In this document: positions 55,101 to 64,000 of the stretch, piece after piece
Numbering within the stretch: the first letter of the stretch is position 1
Layout: every line of letters begins with the position of its first letter
From: Nodosilinea sp. P-1105
Lineage (GTDB): Bacteria; Cyanobacteriota; Cyanobacteriia; Phormidesmidales; Phormidesmidaceae
NCBI RefSeq assembly: GCF_012911975.1
Contig: NZ_SMDQ01000007.1
Span: 62,001-126,000, forward strand
Length of the DNA: 64,000 nt
Direction of reading: 5' to 3'
Notes under the pieces: generated by a model
Database searches by the model: none
What the model was told of the DNA's origin: nothing
The model's input: the letters and a program-made list of their open reading frames with translations, nothing else
Position numbers and translations under genes: made by a program

Positions 55101-55770
55101 GGGAGCGCTGGGTGGCCGGGTCAAACTCCCGCAACCGCTCTAGCTCGTCGCCAAACAGCTCTATCCGCACGGGCAGTTCACTGGCGACGGGATACACGTC
55201 AATAATGTCGCCCCGCTGGGCCCACTGGCCTTCGGTTTCAACGGTGGGGGTGCGCTCATAGCCCAGGTTTGCCAGCTGCTGGGCCAGGGTTTTCACAGTC
55301 ACCTCCTGGCCCAGGCTCAGCCGCAGGCAGTAGGGGGCCAGGGCCGCGACCGGGGGCAAATGGGGTTGCAAGGCTCGCTCGGTGGCAACAATCGCCAAAG
55401 CCTTGGACTCGGACGTCTCGGCGGTCGTCTGCAGGGCCAGTAGGTCGGCCAGCACCTGCAACTGGCCCCAGGTCATTTCAGACTCCTGGTCAAAGGGGTC
55501 GTAGGGGGAGGCTTCGGAAGTGGGGTAAAAATGCACCGTGTCCCAACCCATGGCCTCCAGTTGACTGGCCCAGCGGCCTGCTTCTTCCAGGGTGGCAGTA
55601 ATCACCAGCAGGGGACGATCCTGAGCCTGGGCCAGGGCAGAGGCAATCAGCCCCTTGGGAAAGCGGGAGACACCATTCAGGATCAACTGTCCCTGTTGGT
55701 CTAACTTGCCGAGCAGTTCGCTGGTGAGGGGAGAGCGTTGCAGAGCACGGGTAATCGAAGAGAAAGCCAT
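52186..55770 (-). CDS. mfd: Transcription-repair coupling factor Mfd with repeat-derived insertion
   Basis: 1194 residues from ATG 55770; upstream frame to 55800 overlaps the terminator. Mfd removes stalled RNA polymerase and recruits UvrA. Order of domains: UvrB-like N-terminal part (to about 310), RNA-polymerase-binding domain ([13 protein letters not shown], about 525), translocase with [14 protein letters not shown] and DEEQRFG, TRG/motif VI region (RGRVGRAG), and the C-terminal D7. Residues about 318-362 ([17 protein letters not shown]...) are a low-complexity insertion derived from the CCCCTCC repeat and 8-bp tandem repeats. An intrinsic terminator lies 29 nt before the start codon. Confidence 0.97.
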   Translation of the reverse strand: MAFSSITRALQRSPLTSELLGKLDQQGQLILNGVSRFPKGLIASALAQAQDRPLLVITATLEEAGRWASQLEAMGWDTVHFYPTSEASPYDPFDQESEMTWGQLQVLADLLALQTTAETSESKALAIVATERALQPHLPPVAALAPYCLRLSLGQEVTVKTLAQQLANLGYERTPTVETEGQWAQRGDIIDVYPVASELPVRIELFGDELERLREFDPATQRSLDTIDQLVLTPTQYGPVIIDHLRQQGKLNDLLSDAAQEGLDSGILPEGLRRWLGLAFPNPASLLDYLPDTSLIAIDEVDQCQAHSDRWIEHVEDHWQEGRRGDGEVGEDGAETHPSPSQEGTDADSSTHPPIHSSTHPLPKIHRPFTDTLTDAEVFPRLLLSELSEANHGGLNLASRPVPAIPHQFGKLAETIRKECDRKYAVWLVSAQPSRSVALLQEHDCPAQFIPNPKDYNAIDKLHTQHVPVAVKYSGLAEMEGFVLPTFRLVVVTDREFFGQHTLATGGYVRKRRRSTSKQVDPNKMKPGDFVVHRSHGIGKFIKLESLTVNHETRDYLVIQYADGLLRVAADQVGSLSRYRAASGQAPVLNKMTSSAWERTKGRAKKAIKKVAVDLLKLYAQRAKLEGFAYPTDMPWQQELEDSFPYQPTPDQLKAVQDVKRDMESDRPMDRLVCGDVGFGKTEVALRAIFKAITAGKQVALLAPTTILTQQHYHTLKERFAPYPIQVGLLNRFRSQTEKKEILQRLKTGELDVVVGTHQLLGKGVNFKSLGLLVVDEEQRFGVNQKERIKSLKTQVDVLTLSATPIPRTLYMALSGVREMSLITTPPPSRRPIKTHLSPLDPEAVRTAIRQELDRGGQVFYVVPRVEGIEDVSAKIREMVPTATIAIAHGQMDEGELESTMLTFSNGEADILVCTTIIESGLDIPRVNTILVEDAHRFGLSQLYQLRGRVGRAGIQAHAWLFYPKKSLTDKARKRLRAIQEFTQLGSGYQLAMRDMEIRGVGNLLGVEQSGQMDAIGFDLYMDMLEEEIAEIRGQDIPKVEDTQVDLNVTAFVPNDYIPDLEQKMSAYRSLASASSKVELMQIAADLSDRYGPIPHATEQLVRMLELKLVAKAAGFSRIKPEGKQHVVMETPMEEPAWKLISEKLPSHLKSRFVYSGGKVVVRGLGVLKPEKQLESLTEWLGYLQGAIAEPLAS
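54689..54728 (+). repeat. 8-bp tandem repeat, five units, inside mfd
   Basis: GGGTGGGT, GGATGAGT, GGATGGGT, GGATGGGT, GGATGAGT in a row. Eight is not a multiple of three, so loss or gain of a unit would shift the mfd frame. Confidence 0.95.
54739..54754. repeat. CCCCTCCTGGGAGGGG motif inside mfd
   Basis: It is followed by GAGGGGTGGGTTT, as in the copies at 26641 and 60720. Translated on the minus strand it reads THPSPSQEG. Confidence 0.95.
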
Positions 55771-55798
55771 GGCATCAACCCAGGGAACAGGAGCAAGC

Positions 55799-55827
55799 AA
55801 AAACCCCCTCGACCTGGCAGTCGAGGG
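55799..55827 (-). terminator. Intrinsic terminator upstream of mfd
   Basis: On the minus strand CCCTCGAC-TGCCAG-GTCGAGGG is followed by GG and TTTTT. It lies 92 nt after the PF09818 gene and 29 nt before the mfd ATG. Confidence 0.85.
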
Positions 55828-55918
55828 TTGTAGGCAAGGGGAACGGCATCGGCCTGCCTCGCGTTAACTATTGTAATAATCTCCGGTCTATTTACCCAGG
55901 CCTGGGGGCCGATAGCCC

Positions 55919-57625
55919 TTAAGACCTCACCTGCAGCGATCGCAGCCGATTGATCGCCGCCGCCAATTCTAGCCCCCGAAACACCACTAAATCGCCCATG
56001 GGCCAATGGGTGAGGCTATCCAGTCCATGGCGCTCAACATCAGCCATCACCGCCTCTACCACCGCCCCCAGGGGAGTGGTGGCGGTCATATAGTGGCTCT
56101 GGGCATAGACAATCGCTTCGGCGATCCCCCGCACCTGTCCTGACTCCACCAGTTGCTCCACTGCGGATAGGTCAATGGCTTCGGTGCCAATTTCCAGGTG
56201 ATCGACGTCGCGGGTTCTGAGTTTGACGCTGCGCTTTCCCTTACTGGGGTCAATGCTCTGGGGTTGAATGGTGCGGCGGGTCAGCGCCCCAAACTGGGCG
56301 CCCCCCTCCCGATCGCGATCGGTTTGGTACTGGGCCGCGATCGCCTTAGCCTGGGCGGTGACATCCTGGGGGCAAAACTCGTCCATGGCGATCACGGTGT
56401 CGGCCACATCGAAGTAGTCGCCGCTGCCCCCCATCACCAGCACGGTCGAAATGCCGTAGTCGGTGTAGAGCTGCTGCACTTTATCGATGAAGGGGGTGAT
56501 GGGCTCACGATCTTTGGCAATCAGGGCCTGCATCCGGCGATCGCGAATCATAAAGTTGGTGGCCGAGGTGTCTTCATCCACCAATAAGGCCGTCGCCCCC
56601 GCTTCAATCGATTCAATGATGTTGGCCGCCTGGGAGGTGCTGCCGCTGGCATTGGGGGTAGAAAACCGCTGGGTGGATTTACCCTGGGGCAGGCTGCCAA
56701 TAAACGGTGAAATATTCACCCCGGCAATGCTGCGGCCATCTTCAGCCCTGACCTTGACCGCAGTGGGGTCCGTTACCACCTGGTGGCGGCCATCTCCAGG
56801 GATATGGTTATAAATTCCGGTGGCGATCGCCCGCAACAAAGTGGACTTACCGTGGTAGCCACCCCCCACAATCAGGGTAATGCCCCGGGGAATGCCCATG
56901 CCCGTCACCTCTCCGGCATGGGGACAGCTTAGGGTCACCCGCAGGGATGGGGGCGACTGAAACGGCACCGCCTGATCGGCCAGGGGCCGCTCATCCACCC
57001 CACTGCGGCGGGGCAAAACCGCCCCATCGGCCACAAAGGCCACCAGGTTTTGGGCGGCAAGCTGCGATCGCAGGGCTTCTGCATCCTCAGCCGTCTGTCC
57101 ATGCTGGGACAGGCTGGTCGGATCCAGGGCGTCGTAGTACAGGGTCTGGTCTACCAGGTCGGGCACAGTGTTGCACAGCAAATCAGCCGCCTGGCGGCCA
57201 GCAATCCGGCGGCCAAAGGCTGGTAACCCCACACTAAACCTCAGTTCTACAGCCTCAGCCGTGACCCGAGCCGCACTGCGGGCCAACATCGCCTGACTGG
57301 GGCGCACAATACTAATCAGCCCGCTTTTCCCAGAGCCCGACTTGCGCTGACTACTCCCAGCCACCTGGTGAAATTCACGGGTTAGGTAGTCAGCCAGGGC
57401 GATCGCCCGGCAGGGGGAATTCCATGCCTCAGGCGGAAACCCGGCTATGGCCTGGGGCACCACCACCCGCACCCGACTAGGAGCGGCAAACGGGTCCCCC
57501 TGCACATGGTCAATGTGCAGGGTAAAGTCGGCAAAATCATAGGCCCCTTTCAGAGACTTGTAGGCCCCATAACTTTGGCCATCAAGCTGCTGTAACTGGT
57601 TAAAAAGACTCTGCTGAGTGGCCAT
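55919..57625 (-). CDS. ABC-class P-loop ATPase, PF09818 family
   Basis: 568 residues. An N-terminal part (1-90) leads to a GSGKSGLISI loop (about 96-105). The ATPase has Walker A GGGYHGKST (254-262), an ABC-like signature region FSTPNASGSTSQA (about 321-333), and Walker B TALLVDEDTSATNFMIRD (about 345-362). A C-terminal helical part follows. The family (MRB1590-like, predicted ATPase of the ABC class) has a suspected RNA-binding role but no settled function. It precedes mfd on the same strand, separated by a terminator. Confidence 0.85.
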   Translation of the reverse strand: MATQQSLFNQLQQLDGQSYGAYKSLKGAYDFADFTLHIDHVQGDPFAAPSRVRVVVPQAIAGFPPEAWNSPCRAIALADYLTREFHQVAGSSQRKSGSGKSGLISIVRPSQAMLARSAARVTAEAVELRFSVGLPAFGRRIAGRQAADLLCNTVPDLVDQTLYYDALDPTSLSQHGQTAEDAEALRSQLAAQNLVAFVADGAVLPRRSGVDERPLADQAVPFQSPPSLRVTLSCPHAGEVTGMGIPRGITLIVGGGYHGKSTLLRAIATGIYNHIPGDGRHQVVTDPTAVKVRAEDGRSIAGVNISPFIGSLPQGKSTQRFSTPNASGSTSQAANIIESIEAGATALLVDEDTSATNFMIRDRRMQALIAKDREPITPFIDKVQQLYTDYGISTVLVMGGSGDYFDVADTVIAMDEFCPQDVTAQAKAIAAQYQTDRDREGGAQFGALTRRTIQPQSIDPSKGKRSVKLRTRDVDHLEIGTEAIDLSAVEQLVESGQVRGIAEAIVYAQSHYMTATTPLGAVVEAVMADVERHGLDSLTHWPMGDLVVFRGLELAAAINRLRSLQVRS

Positions 57626-57810
57626 GGGAAAAATAACTAAACACTAAGCTGGCACGCTGTCACAAACCCTAGAACTATAACTCTGGCTGGTTGGCTTCGG
57701 CCGTCACTGCCACATCAAACAGTCCATCTGGGTGATGGCTGATAGTTTTAAGCACCCACCAAAAACCTTTGTACCATCAACACGAATATAATATAGGTTC
57801 AGACCTCTGC

Positions 57811-59370
57811 CTATACCCGGTAACTAGAGGACTGCTCCGCCAACCCCAATTCTAACTGCCCACCAGAACCAACTCGCGTAGCTTTAGCCAACTCAAGATA
57901 CTCCTGCAAAAGATCCAGCTCTTTAGCAACAGAGTGCAGAGAAAGTCGCTTCAAAATTTCTATAGTGATAGGCCTTTTGTTATCCCAAAATATCATAGAA
58001 TCGAGAAATTCAAGAGACTGCTTCGAAGTTAAAATGCCATGCACAAACTCAGCCTCTTTTTCTGTTTCAAAGGACAGGAAATTAACAGTATCATCCAGCA
58101 TGACTGGCTTATTTTCAATAGGCCCGACAAGGTAGAAGTCAAGCTTCTTATAGAGTGAAGATATAGCGACCTTCCATTTTTTAAAGGAATAATCTCCTAC
58201 ACCAAATATAGAATATGGTGGCTTGTTTTTATATATTGAACTTTTTCTTTTTTTGAGCAACTCATCATGTTCAAGCAGGTATTGCCACGTGTTAGGCGCT
58301 TTATCTTTGATGATGCCCGTATCTTCGCCTACTAACCTCTGTGTAACTAGAACAAATTTTCGGCAGCTTTCAATTCTGGCATTGCCGATATCTGAGCTCT
58401 TTAACAGAGGATAAATATACTCTTTTTCAAGAAAATATTTTCGCCGCATTCCATTTAAGAAGAACCCATCTTCAACCTGTTCAAGTTCCATGACTTTTGA
58501 ACAATCATGTTTAATTCCAGAACGCCAGATATATTTCAAGTTCTGGCCTGATAAATGTTTCCACTTTTCATACTTTTTAGTATCTTTTAGAATTAGTCCA
58601 TCCCTCTCACCGATCACATATAGTATCTGATTCGATTCTAGATCTCTGTAGACCTTGCAATCAGAGCTAGGACTTTTATTCACAGATGAATTGTTATTTG
58701 TAGATAAAACGAAAAAGCATGCTTCAACTGAAGCTCCAAAGAAAGCTTTCGTGTCAATCAAGTAAATTGAAACAGAAAATCTATTGCCTAATTTTACCCT
58801 TGCTTGCTGAATAACTTTACGGGCAACTGAATGTTTACATAATAAGGCTATAGTCCCTTCTCTCTTTGAAAGCCATTCAATATGTTGCAACAACATCCAC
58901 TCCGAGATATCAAAATTACTTGATCCTGTTATGGCTTCGATGCCTCGACGGCTTTGAAAGTTTGACTTCGAAGGCAGGTTTTTACTGTTGAGGATACTTA
59001 ACTCACTACTGGTAACCCAGGGAGGATTTCCCACTATCAAAATATAGCCCGGAGAACTGGCGAGAAAGGAACCCCAATTCATACCAAAAAAGTCTTCCAC
59101 ATAAATATCAACATTATTTGATTCAAATTTTCTTGACAAGGACTTTCTTGCTTCTTCGACATATTCTTCATTGATATCGAATCCTACAACTTTTGAATAC
59201 TTGAATTCATGTAAAGATGCTCTAAGGAAAGCTCCTTTTCCACAGGTTGGTTCTATTATTATGTCAGGATTTAAGTCATGCCTTTTCTTCAGAACTCTGA
59301 TTGCGAGGTTCGCAAGTTCATCAGGTGTCTGAAAATCACCAAACTGCCATTTATCTAACGACTTAGCCAT
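57811..59370 (-). CDS. N6-adenine DNA methyltransferase of a type II restriction-modification system
   Basis: 519 residues. SAM motif I is IIEPTCGKGAFLR (about 38-50), an acidic motif II (GFDINEEY) follows, and catalytic motif IV is NPPW (115-118), indicating adenine-N6 methylation. The rest is a target-recognition region rich in Lys, Ser and Ile. The start ATG shares one base with the endonuclease stop codon (TAATG), so they are coupled. The DNA is AT-rich relative to neighbours, indicating recent acquisition. Confidence 0.9.
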   Translation of the reverse strand: MAKSLDKWQFGDFQTPDELANLAIRVLKKRHDLNPDIIIEPTCGKGAFLRASLHEFKYSKVVGFDINEEYVEEARKSLSRKFESNNVDIYVEDFFGMNWGSFLASSPGYILIVGNPPWVTSSELSILNSKNLPSKSNFQSRRGIEAITGSSNFDISEWMLLQHIEWLSKREGTIALLCKHSVARKVIQQARVKLGNRFSVSIYLIDTKAFFGASVEACFFVLSTNNNSSVNKSPSSDCKVYRDLESNQILYVIGERDGLILKDTKKYEKWKHLSGQNLKYIWRSGIKHDCSKVMELEQVEDGFFLNGMRRKYFLEKEYIYPLLKSSDIGNARIESCRKFVLVTQRLVGEDTGIIKDKAPNTWQYLLEHDELLKKRKSSIYKNKPPYSIFGVGDYSFKKWKVAISSLYKKLDFYLVGPIENKPVMLDDTVNFLSFETEKEAEFVHGILTSKQSLEFLDSMIFWDNKRPITIEILKRLSLHSVAKELDLLQEYLELAKATRVGSGGQLELGLAEQSSSYRV

Positions 59371-60023
59371 TATCGAACTCTAATTACCCCTGAAATATTG
59401 CCTGCTTGCTGGATGACACGCCTATACTGTAATCTCCATTGAAGAGCATTTGAAATCGTCAAATAACCCTGATTTGGAGGTGAATCCAAGATTCTATCAG
59501 CCAGTTGGTCTGCCCCTATGTCATCGACCGGCAGGTTTCTATCTTCTAAAAAAGCAAGGATGTCGTCTTTATTCCCATCACGACTTAAGATATCTAAGAT
59601 ACCCGTAGTTGTTTGGAAGTCCGCAGTTCTATCTTTGTCTACAAAAATAGTATGCTGCATATTCAATCTTCCAGTTCTGCGACTTGGATCATCATATTTG
59701 TCGTAGACAAAAATTAGAAGATGATATCCTAGGCCGAAGACTTTTTGGGCAGCAGACTTGAAGGGACACGACGATTGAGGCTGTTTCAAACTAGTCACCT
59801 TTATATCAACCTCAAGACCGGGAAAATCGATGCCCGAGGCTGAATTTCCTGATTGACAGTCATAGGTCTCGTTCAAGTACGCTGAAAACTTTTGCTCAAG
59901 GTAGGTTCCTACAGCTTTTCCGTCAGTGACCCCATAAAGTGTAGGTTCGTCGTAGGTGGACTCTAAATCAGCAAACTGTGCTGCTTCAATACACAGTTGC
60001 TCGATGGTTAATGTTGGTTTCAT
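59370..60023 (-). CDS. Putative type II restriction endonuclease
   Basis: 217 residues from ATG 60023; a TTG at 60035 is upstream. A PD-(D/E)xK-like site is visible: G-I-D-FPGLEV-D-I-K-VTS (Asp about 66, Asp 73, Lys 75). After it come beta strands (YHLLIFVYDKYDD, NMQHTIFVDKD) and a C-terminal helical part. Its position directly before, and coupled to, the methyltransferase supports the restriction role. The recognition sequence cannot be read from the sequence. Confidence 0.8.
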   Translation of the reverse strand: MKPTLTIEQLCIEAAQFADLESTYDEPTLYGVTDGKAVGTYLEQKFSAYLNETYDCQSGNSASGIDFPGLEVDIKVTSLKQPQSSCPFKSAAQKVFGLGYHLLIFVYDKYDDPSRRTGRLNMQHTIFVDKDRTADFQTTTGILDILSRDGNKDDILAFLEDRNLPVDDIGADQLADRILDSPPNQGYLTISNALQWRLQYRRVIQQAGNISGVIRVR

Positions 60024-60035
60024 CCTCGCTATCAA

Positions 60036-60269
60036 TCACATCCATAGTCAATAGTACATCAGTGTCAGGAGGCTGCTTGCTGACTATTGACACCAACTAT
60101 AGATGACAGGAACACCCTCGCAGCGATTTTGCTGTGATTGAGTGCTTAACTCCAATCCCCGGCCGGATCATTTCGACTAATGTCCTTTCACACATCGGCT
60201 TGCTCAGCCTGGAAGTTCGGCAAACCGCACCTCCAAAAGAATTGTCTAATCGATATTTGGGCGGCTACA
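60036..60269. other. Region between the RM pair and the groE operator
   Basis: This holds the divergent promoter of the RM pair and the upstream part of the groE promoter. A frame at 60134-60388 is interrupted by the operator and is not called. Confidence 0.5.
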
Positions 60270-60296
60270 TTAGCACTCAGGAAGCGAGAGTGCTAA
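60270..60296 (+). promoter_or_regulatory. CIRCE operator (HrcA) of groESL
   Basis: TTAGCACTC-N9-GAGTGCTAA is a perfect match to the CIRCE inverted repeat. It lies 57 nt before the groS start codon, so heat induction by loss of HrcA repression is expected. Confidence 0.97.
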
Positions 60297-60353
60297 AACC
60301 GCTTCCCTCCCCTCAACCCTATATTATTTATTCGGAACATTTGGAGGTACATC

Positions 60354-60665
60354 ATGGCAGCTGTCACCCTCAGTGTGTCAACGGTTAAACCCCTGGGCGA
60401 TCGCATCCTGGTTAAGGTCAGCGAAGCCGAAGAAAAAACTGCTGGCGGCATTTTGCTACCCGACACCGCCAAAGAAAAGCCCCAGGTGGGTGAAGTGGTG
60501 CAGATTGGCCCCGGCAAGCGCAACGATGACGGCTCTTACCAAACGATGGAAGTTAAAGTCGGCGACAAGGTGCTCTACTCCAAGTACGCCGGTACCGACA
60601 TCAAACTGGGCACCGACGAGTATGTGCTGCTGCGGGAGTCTGACGTTCTCGCCGCCTTGGGCTAG
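60354..60665 (+). CDS. groS: Co-chaperonin GroES
   Basis: 103 residues. The mobile loop [20 protein letters not shown] is intact, as is the start [12 protein letters not shown] and the end [18 protein letters not shown]. It caps GroEL. A strong ribosome site GGAGGT lies 5 nt before ATG 60354. The gene is under the CIRCE operator and cotranscribed with groL. Confidence 0.98.
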   Translation: MAAVTLSVSTVKPLGDRILVKVSEAEEKTAGGILLPDTAKEKPQVGEVVQIGPGKRNDDGSYQTMEVKVGDKVLYSKYAGTDIKLGTDEYVLLRESDVLAALG

Positions 60666-62528
<1,863 letters not shown>

Positions 62529-62529
62529 A

Positions 62530-62590
62530 CCAGATCGGAAGTTCAGACATGGAGTTTTCCCACAGGCAGAACTCCATGTCTGGACTTGGT
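62530..62590 (-). repeat. Third copy of the 24.9-kb hairpin repeat, directly behind groL
   Basis: An 18-bp stem, AAGTTCAGACATGGAGTT (62539-62556) / AACTCCATGTCTGGACTT (62570-62587), with one G-T pair and a 13-nt loop. In reverse complement it matches copy A of the 24936 pair (CCAAGTCCAGAC.TGG.GTTCTG.CTGTGGGAAA). It could terminate groESL, though no T run follows. Confidence 0.85.
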
Positions 62591-62778
62591 ACAAGTTAGG
62601 GGTCAGGGGTCAGAAGCCAGGTTGCCCTTAGGTGACTTCTAGGGAACTTTCTACTGAGTGGTGGGCGATGCCCACCCTACGAAAGCCACGATTGCTGACA
62701 ACAAGCGGGATTATCTTTCTCAGAAATCTCCTTAAATCCTGACTCCTGGCTTCTGGCCACGAAAACCAGCCCCACGTC

Positions 62779-62910
62779 CTAATCTTCGTGGTCATCAAAG
62801 GGGTCAGCCAGTTGCTTAGATGGGGGGCCAAAGGAGGTGTAGATAGCGAAGGCGGTCACGCCTACCAGAATCGCACCGACGGAAATGATAAGAACTGTTG
62901 CAGGTTCCAT
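62779..62910 (-). CDS. psbN: PsbN protein
   Basis: 43 residues: MEPATVLIISVGAILVGVTA then a PPSKQLADPFDDHED tail, with one transmembrane helix. It is too short for most ORF filters. PsbN is an assembly factor for photosystem II reaction centres rather than a core subunit. It is encoded opposite psbH, with divergent starts 75 nt apart, the usual arrangement in cyanobacteria and chloroplasts. Confidence 0.97.
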   Translation of the reverse strand: MEPATVLIISVGAILVGVTAFAIYTSFGPPSKQLADPFDDHED

Positions 62911-62984
62911 AAACTTTATGAGAATGGGAAACCCTTCCATCTTATAATATTACGAACTATAAAGTGTTGATTGTGGAAGGATCC

Positions 62985-63188
62985 ATGGCACAACGGACTT
63001 GGTTGGGAGATGTTCTAAAGCCTTTAAATTCTGAGTACGGCAAAGTCTCCCCAGGGTGGGGAACAACGCCGTTGATGGCAGTGTTTATTGGCCTGTTTTT
63101 CGTGTTTTTGCTGATTATTCTTCAGCTCTACAATTCCTCCATCGTTTTGGAAAGCTTTGACGTTGACTGGCGCAGCATCGGTCTGTAA
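62985..63188 (+). CDS. psbH: Photosystem II protein H
   Basis: 67 residues ([20 protein letters not shown]) with one helix ([20 protein letters not shown]). It is a small thylakoid subunit near CP47 that supports QA-QB electron flow. ATG 62985 has GGAAGG just upstream; the frame opens 21 nt earlier. A terminator follows. Confidence 0.98.
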   Translation: MAQRTWLGDVLKPLNSEYGKVSPGWGTTPLMAVFIGLFFVFLLIILQLYNSSIVLESFDVDWRSIGL

Positions 63189-63215
63189 TTGGTTAACGAA
63201 TCAAGCTCAGCATCA

Positions 63216-63255
63216 ATAGGGTTGGGGCGGCTTCCTCTGCTTCAGCCCTATTTTT
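63216..63255 (+). terminator. Terminator of psbH
   Basis: Stem ATAGGGTT/AGCCCTAT (one G-T pair) around a 20-nt loop, followed by TTTTT. It lies 28 nt after the psbH stop codon. Confidence 0.7.
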
Positions 63256-63411
63256 ATGGGATTCGATTTGTGGGATCCAAAGGGAGGTCTGTTTTTCCCT
63301 TCGCCGGACGATCTACACTGGGGGAGGTTCAGGGGAATTGCCCCTGGGCTGTTAAGCGCTATCCATGGCAAGGGTCAGCAGTAGCGGTGATACAGATAGG
63401 AGTTGTGGGAT

Positions 63412-63774
63412 ATGAATGTTTTTGGCATCGGTCTACCCGAAATGGCACTGATTATGGTGCTGGCGCTACTGGTGTTTGGGCCCAAAAAACTGCCGGAAAT
63501 TGGCCGCAGTATGGGGAAAGCCATCAAAGGGTTCCAGGACGCCTCCCGGGAGTTTGAAGAAGAGTTCAAAAAAGAGGCGGAACAGATTGAAAAGGCTGTC
63601 ACCAGCCCGATGAAGGCAACTCTAGAGTCTGATCCACCCAAAGCGATCGCCCCCCAGGAAGCCGAATCAACCCCCGAACAGCCAGCAGCCAACCATGATG
63701 GCTCTACTGAGCCTGAACCGGAAGCAGTTGCGCCCCAAGCCGCCGAGGCGGTTGAATCTGAATCCCAAGCCTAA
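63412..63774 (+). CDS. tatA: Twin-arginine translocase subunit TatA/TatE
   Basis: 120 residues from ATG 63412, with AGGAG 9 nt upstream. The N-terminal helix MNVFGIGLPEMALIMVLALLVF ends in the FGPKKLPEIGRSMGKAIKGF hinge and amphipathic helix, the TatA signature. The C-terminal tail is acidic and Pro/Glu-rich. It forms the pore for folded proteins in plasma or thylakoid membrane. The product could serve the TatB role as well in cyanobacteria. Confidence 0.93.
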   Translation: MNVFGIGLPEMALIMVLALLVFGPKKLPEIGRSMGKAIKGFQDASREFEEEFKKEAEQIEKAVTSPMKATLESDPPKAIAPQEAESTPEQPAANHDGSTEPEPEAVAPQAAEAVESESQA

Positions 63775-63786
63775 CAACGTTAACCC

Positions 63787-64000
63787 ATGACCGCAGGACA
63801 ACCATTGGACAGTTCTCCCATTGCCCTGATCGTCGGCTTGGGCAACCCTGGCCCCAAATATGCTGGCACCCGCCATAACATCGGCTTTGACGTGGTCGAT
63901 CGTCTGTCTAAACGCTGGGCCATTCCCCTCAAGGAGGAACGTCGCTTCCATGGGGAATATGGGGCGGGGCGGTTGGCCACGGGTCAACGGGTGTATTTGC
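63787..64000 (+). CDS. pth: Peptidyl-tRNA hydrolase, partial (cut by window end)
   Basis: 71 codons are visible without stop. The family start [29 protein letters not shown] carries the catalytic His of GxRHN (about residue 30) and Asn. It recycles peptidyl-tRNA released during translation. It starts 12 nt after tatA and is probably cotranscribed. Confidence 0.96.
   Translation, partial: MTAGQPLDSSPIALIVGLGNPGPKYAGTRHNIGFDVVDRLSKRWAIPLKEERRFHGEYGAGRLATGQRVYL

Overview
The window is chromosomal DNA from a cyanobacterium. It encodes D1 (psbA), PsbH and PsbN, the chlorophyll methyltransferase ChlM, a plastoquinone-type prenyltransferase, a BicA-like bicarbonate transporter and gas-vesicle accessory proteins, and the HIP1 octamer GCGATCGC is scattered throughout. 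The GC-rich coding style and the many dispersed hairpin repeats resemble Leptolyngbya/Nodosilinea-type genomes; that placement is inference only. No rRNA, CRISPR array or transposase gene was seen.

Layout. 0-4.5 kb (minus): a tight four-gene operon, Crp/Fnr regulator, DUF2232 membrane protein, CobT-like phosphoribosyltransferase, TPR protein. 5-11.4 kb (plus): one giant protein (2125 aa) with a coiled-coil head, about 1200 residues of acidic disordered sequence and a C-terminal Hsp70/actin-like ATPase. 11.8-20.7 kb: LysR regulator, thioredoxin, DICT-GAF histidine kinase, ammonium transporter behind an NtcA box, purE, chlM, DUF423, CPBP protease. 20.7-25 kb: response regulator, psbA, a DUF3102-like protein, a small CDF transporter, then a repeat pair. 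25-28.7 kb: a P-loop ATPase + TPR cassette and an orphan HicB embedded among hairpin repeats. 28.7-30.4 kb: gvpK, gvpF/L, gvpG without gvpA. 30.5-40.6 kb: tRNA-Gln, a shortened DUF3095 protein, argJ, gatB, the glycine-betaine ABC operon (proV-proW-proX), a ubiA-type gene, a MazF-type toxin-antitoxin pair. 40.7-45 kb: SulP transporter + universal stress protein + BicA-like SulP.

45.5-52.2 kb is an accessory zone: a small membrane protein, a decayed antitoxin copy split by a 100-bp TA-flanked MITE, a Ser/Thr kinase with YARHG domain, a DUF4926 gene, a VapC operon headed by a frameshifted hicB, an AT-rich pentapeptide-repeat protein, and two paralogous small genes associated with displaced pieces of the mfd 3' end. 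52.2-60 kb: mfd (carrying an in-frame repeat insertion), a PF09818-class ATPase, and an AT-rich restriction-modification pair. 60.2-64 kb: CIRCE-controlled groES-groEL with repeats between the genes, psbN/psbH, tatA and the start of pth.

The housekeeping genes serve photosynthesis, nitrogen and carbon uptake, osmoprotection and proteostasis. The strongest candidates for undescribed biology are the giant Hsp70-like protein, the ATPase-TPR cassette, and the repeat-driven remodelling around mfd.
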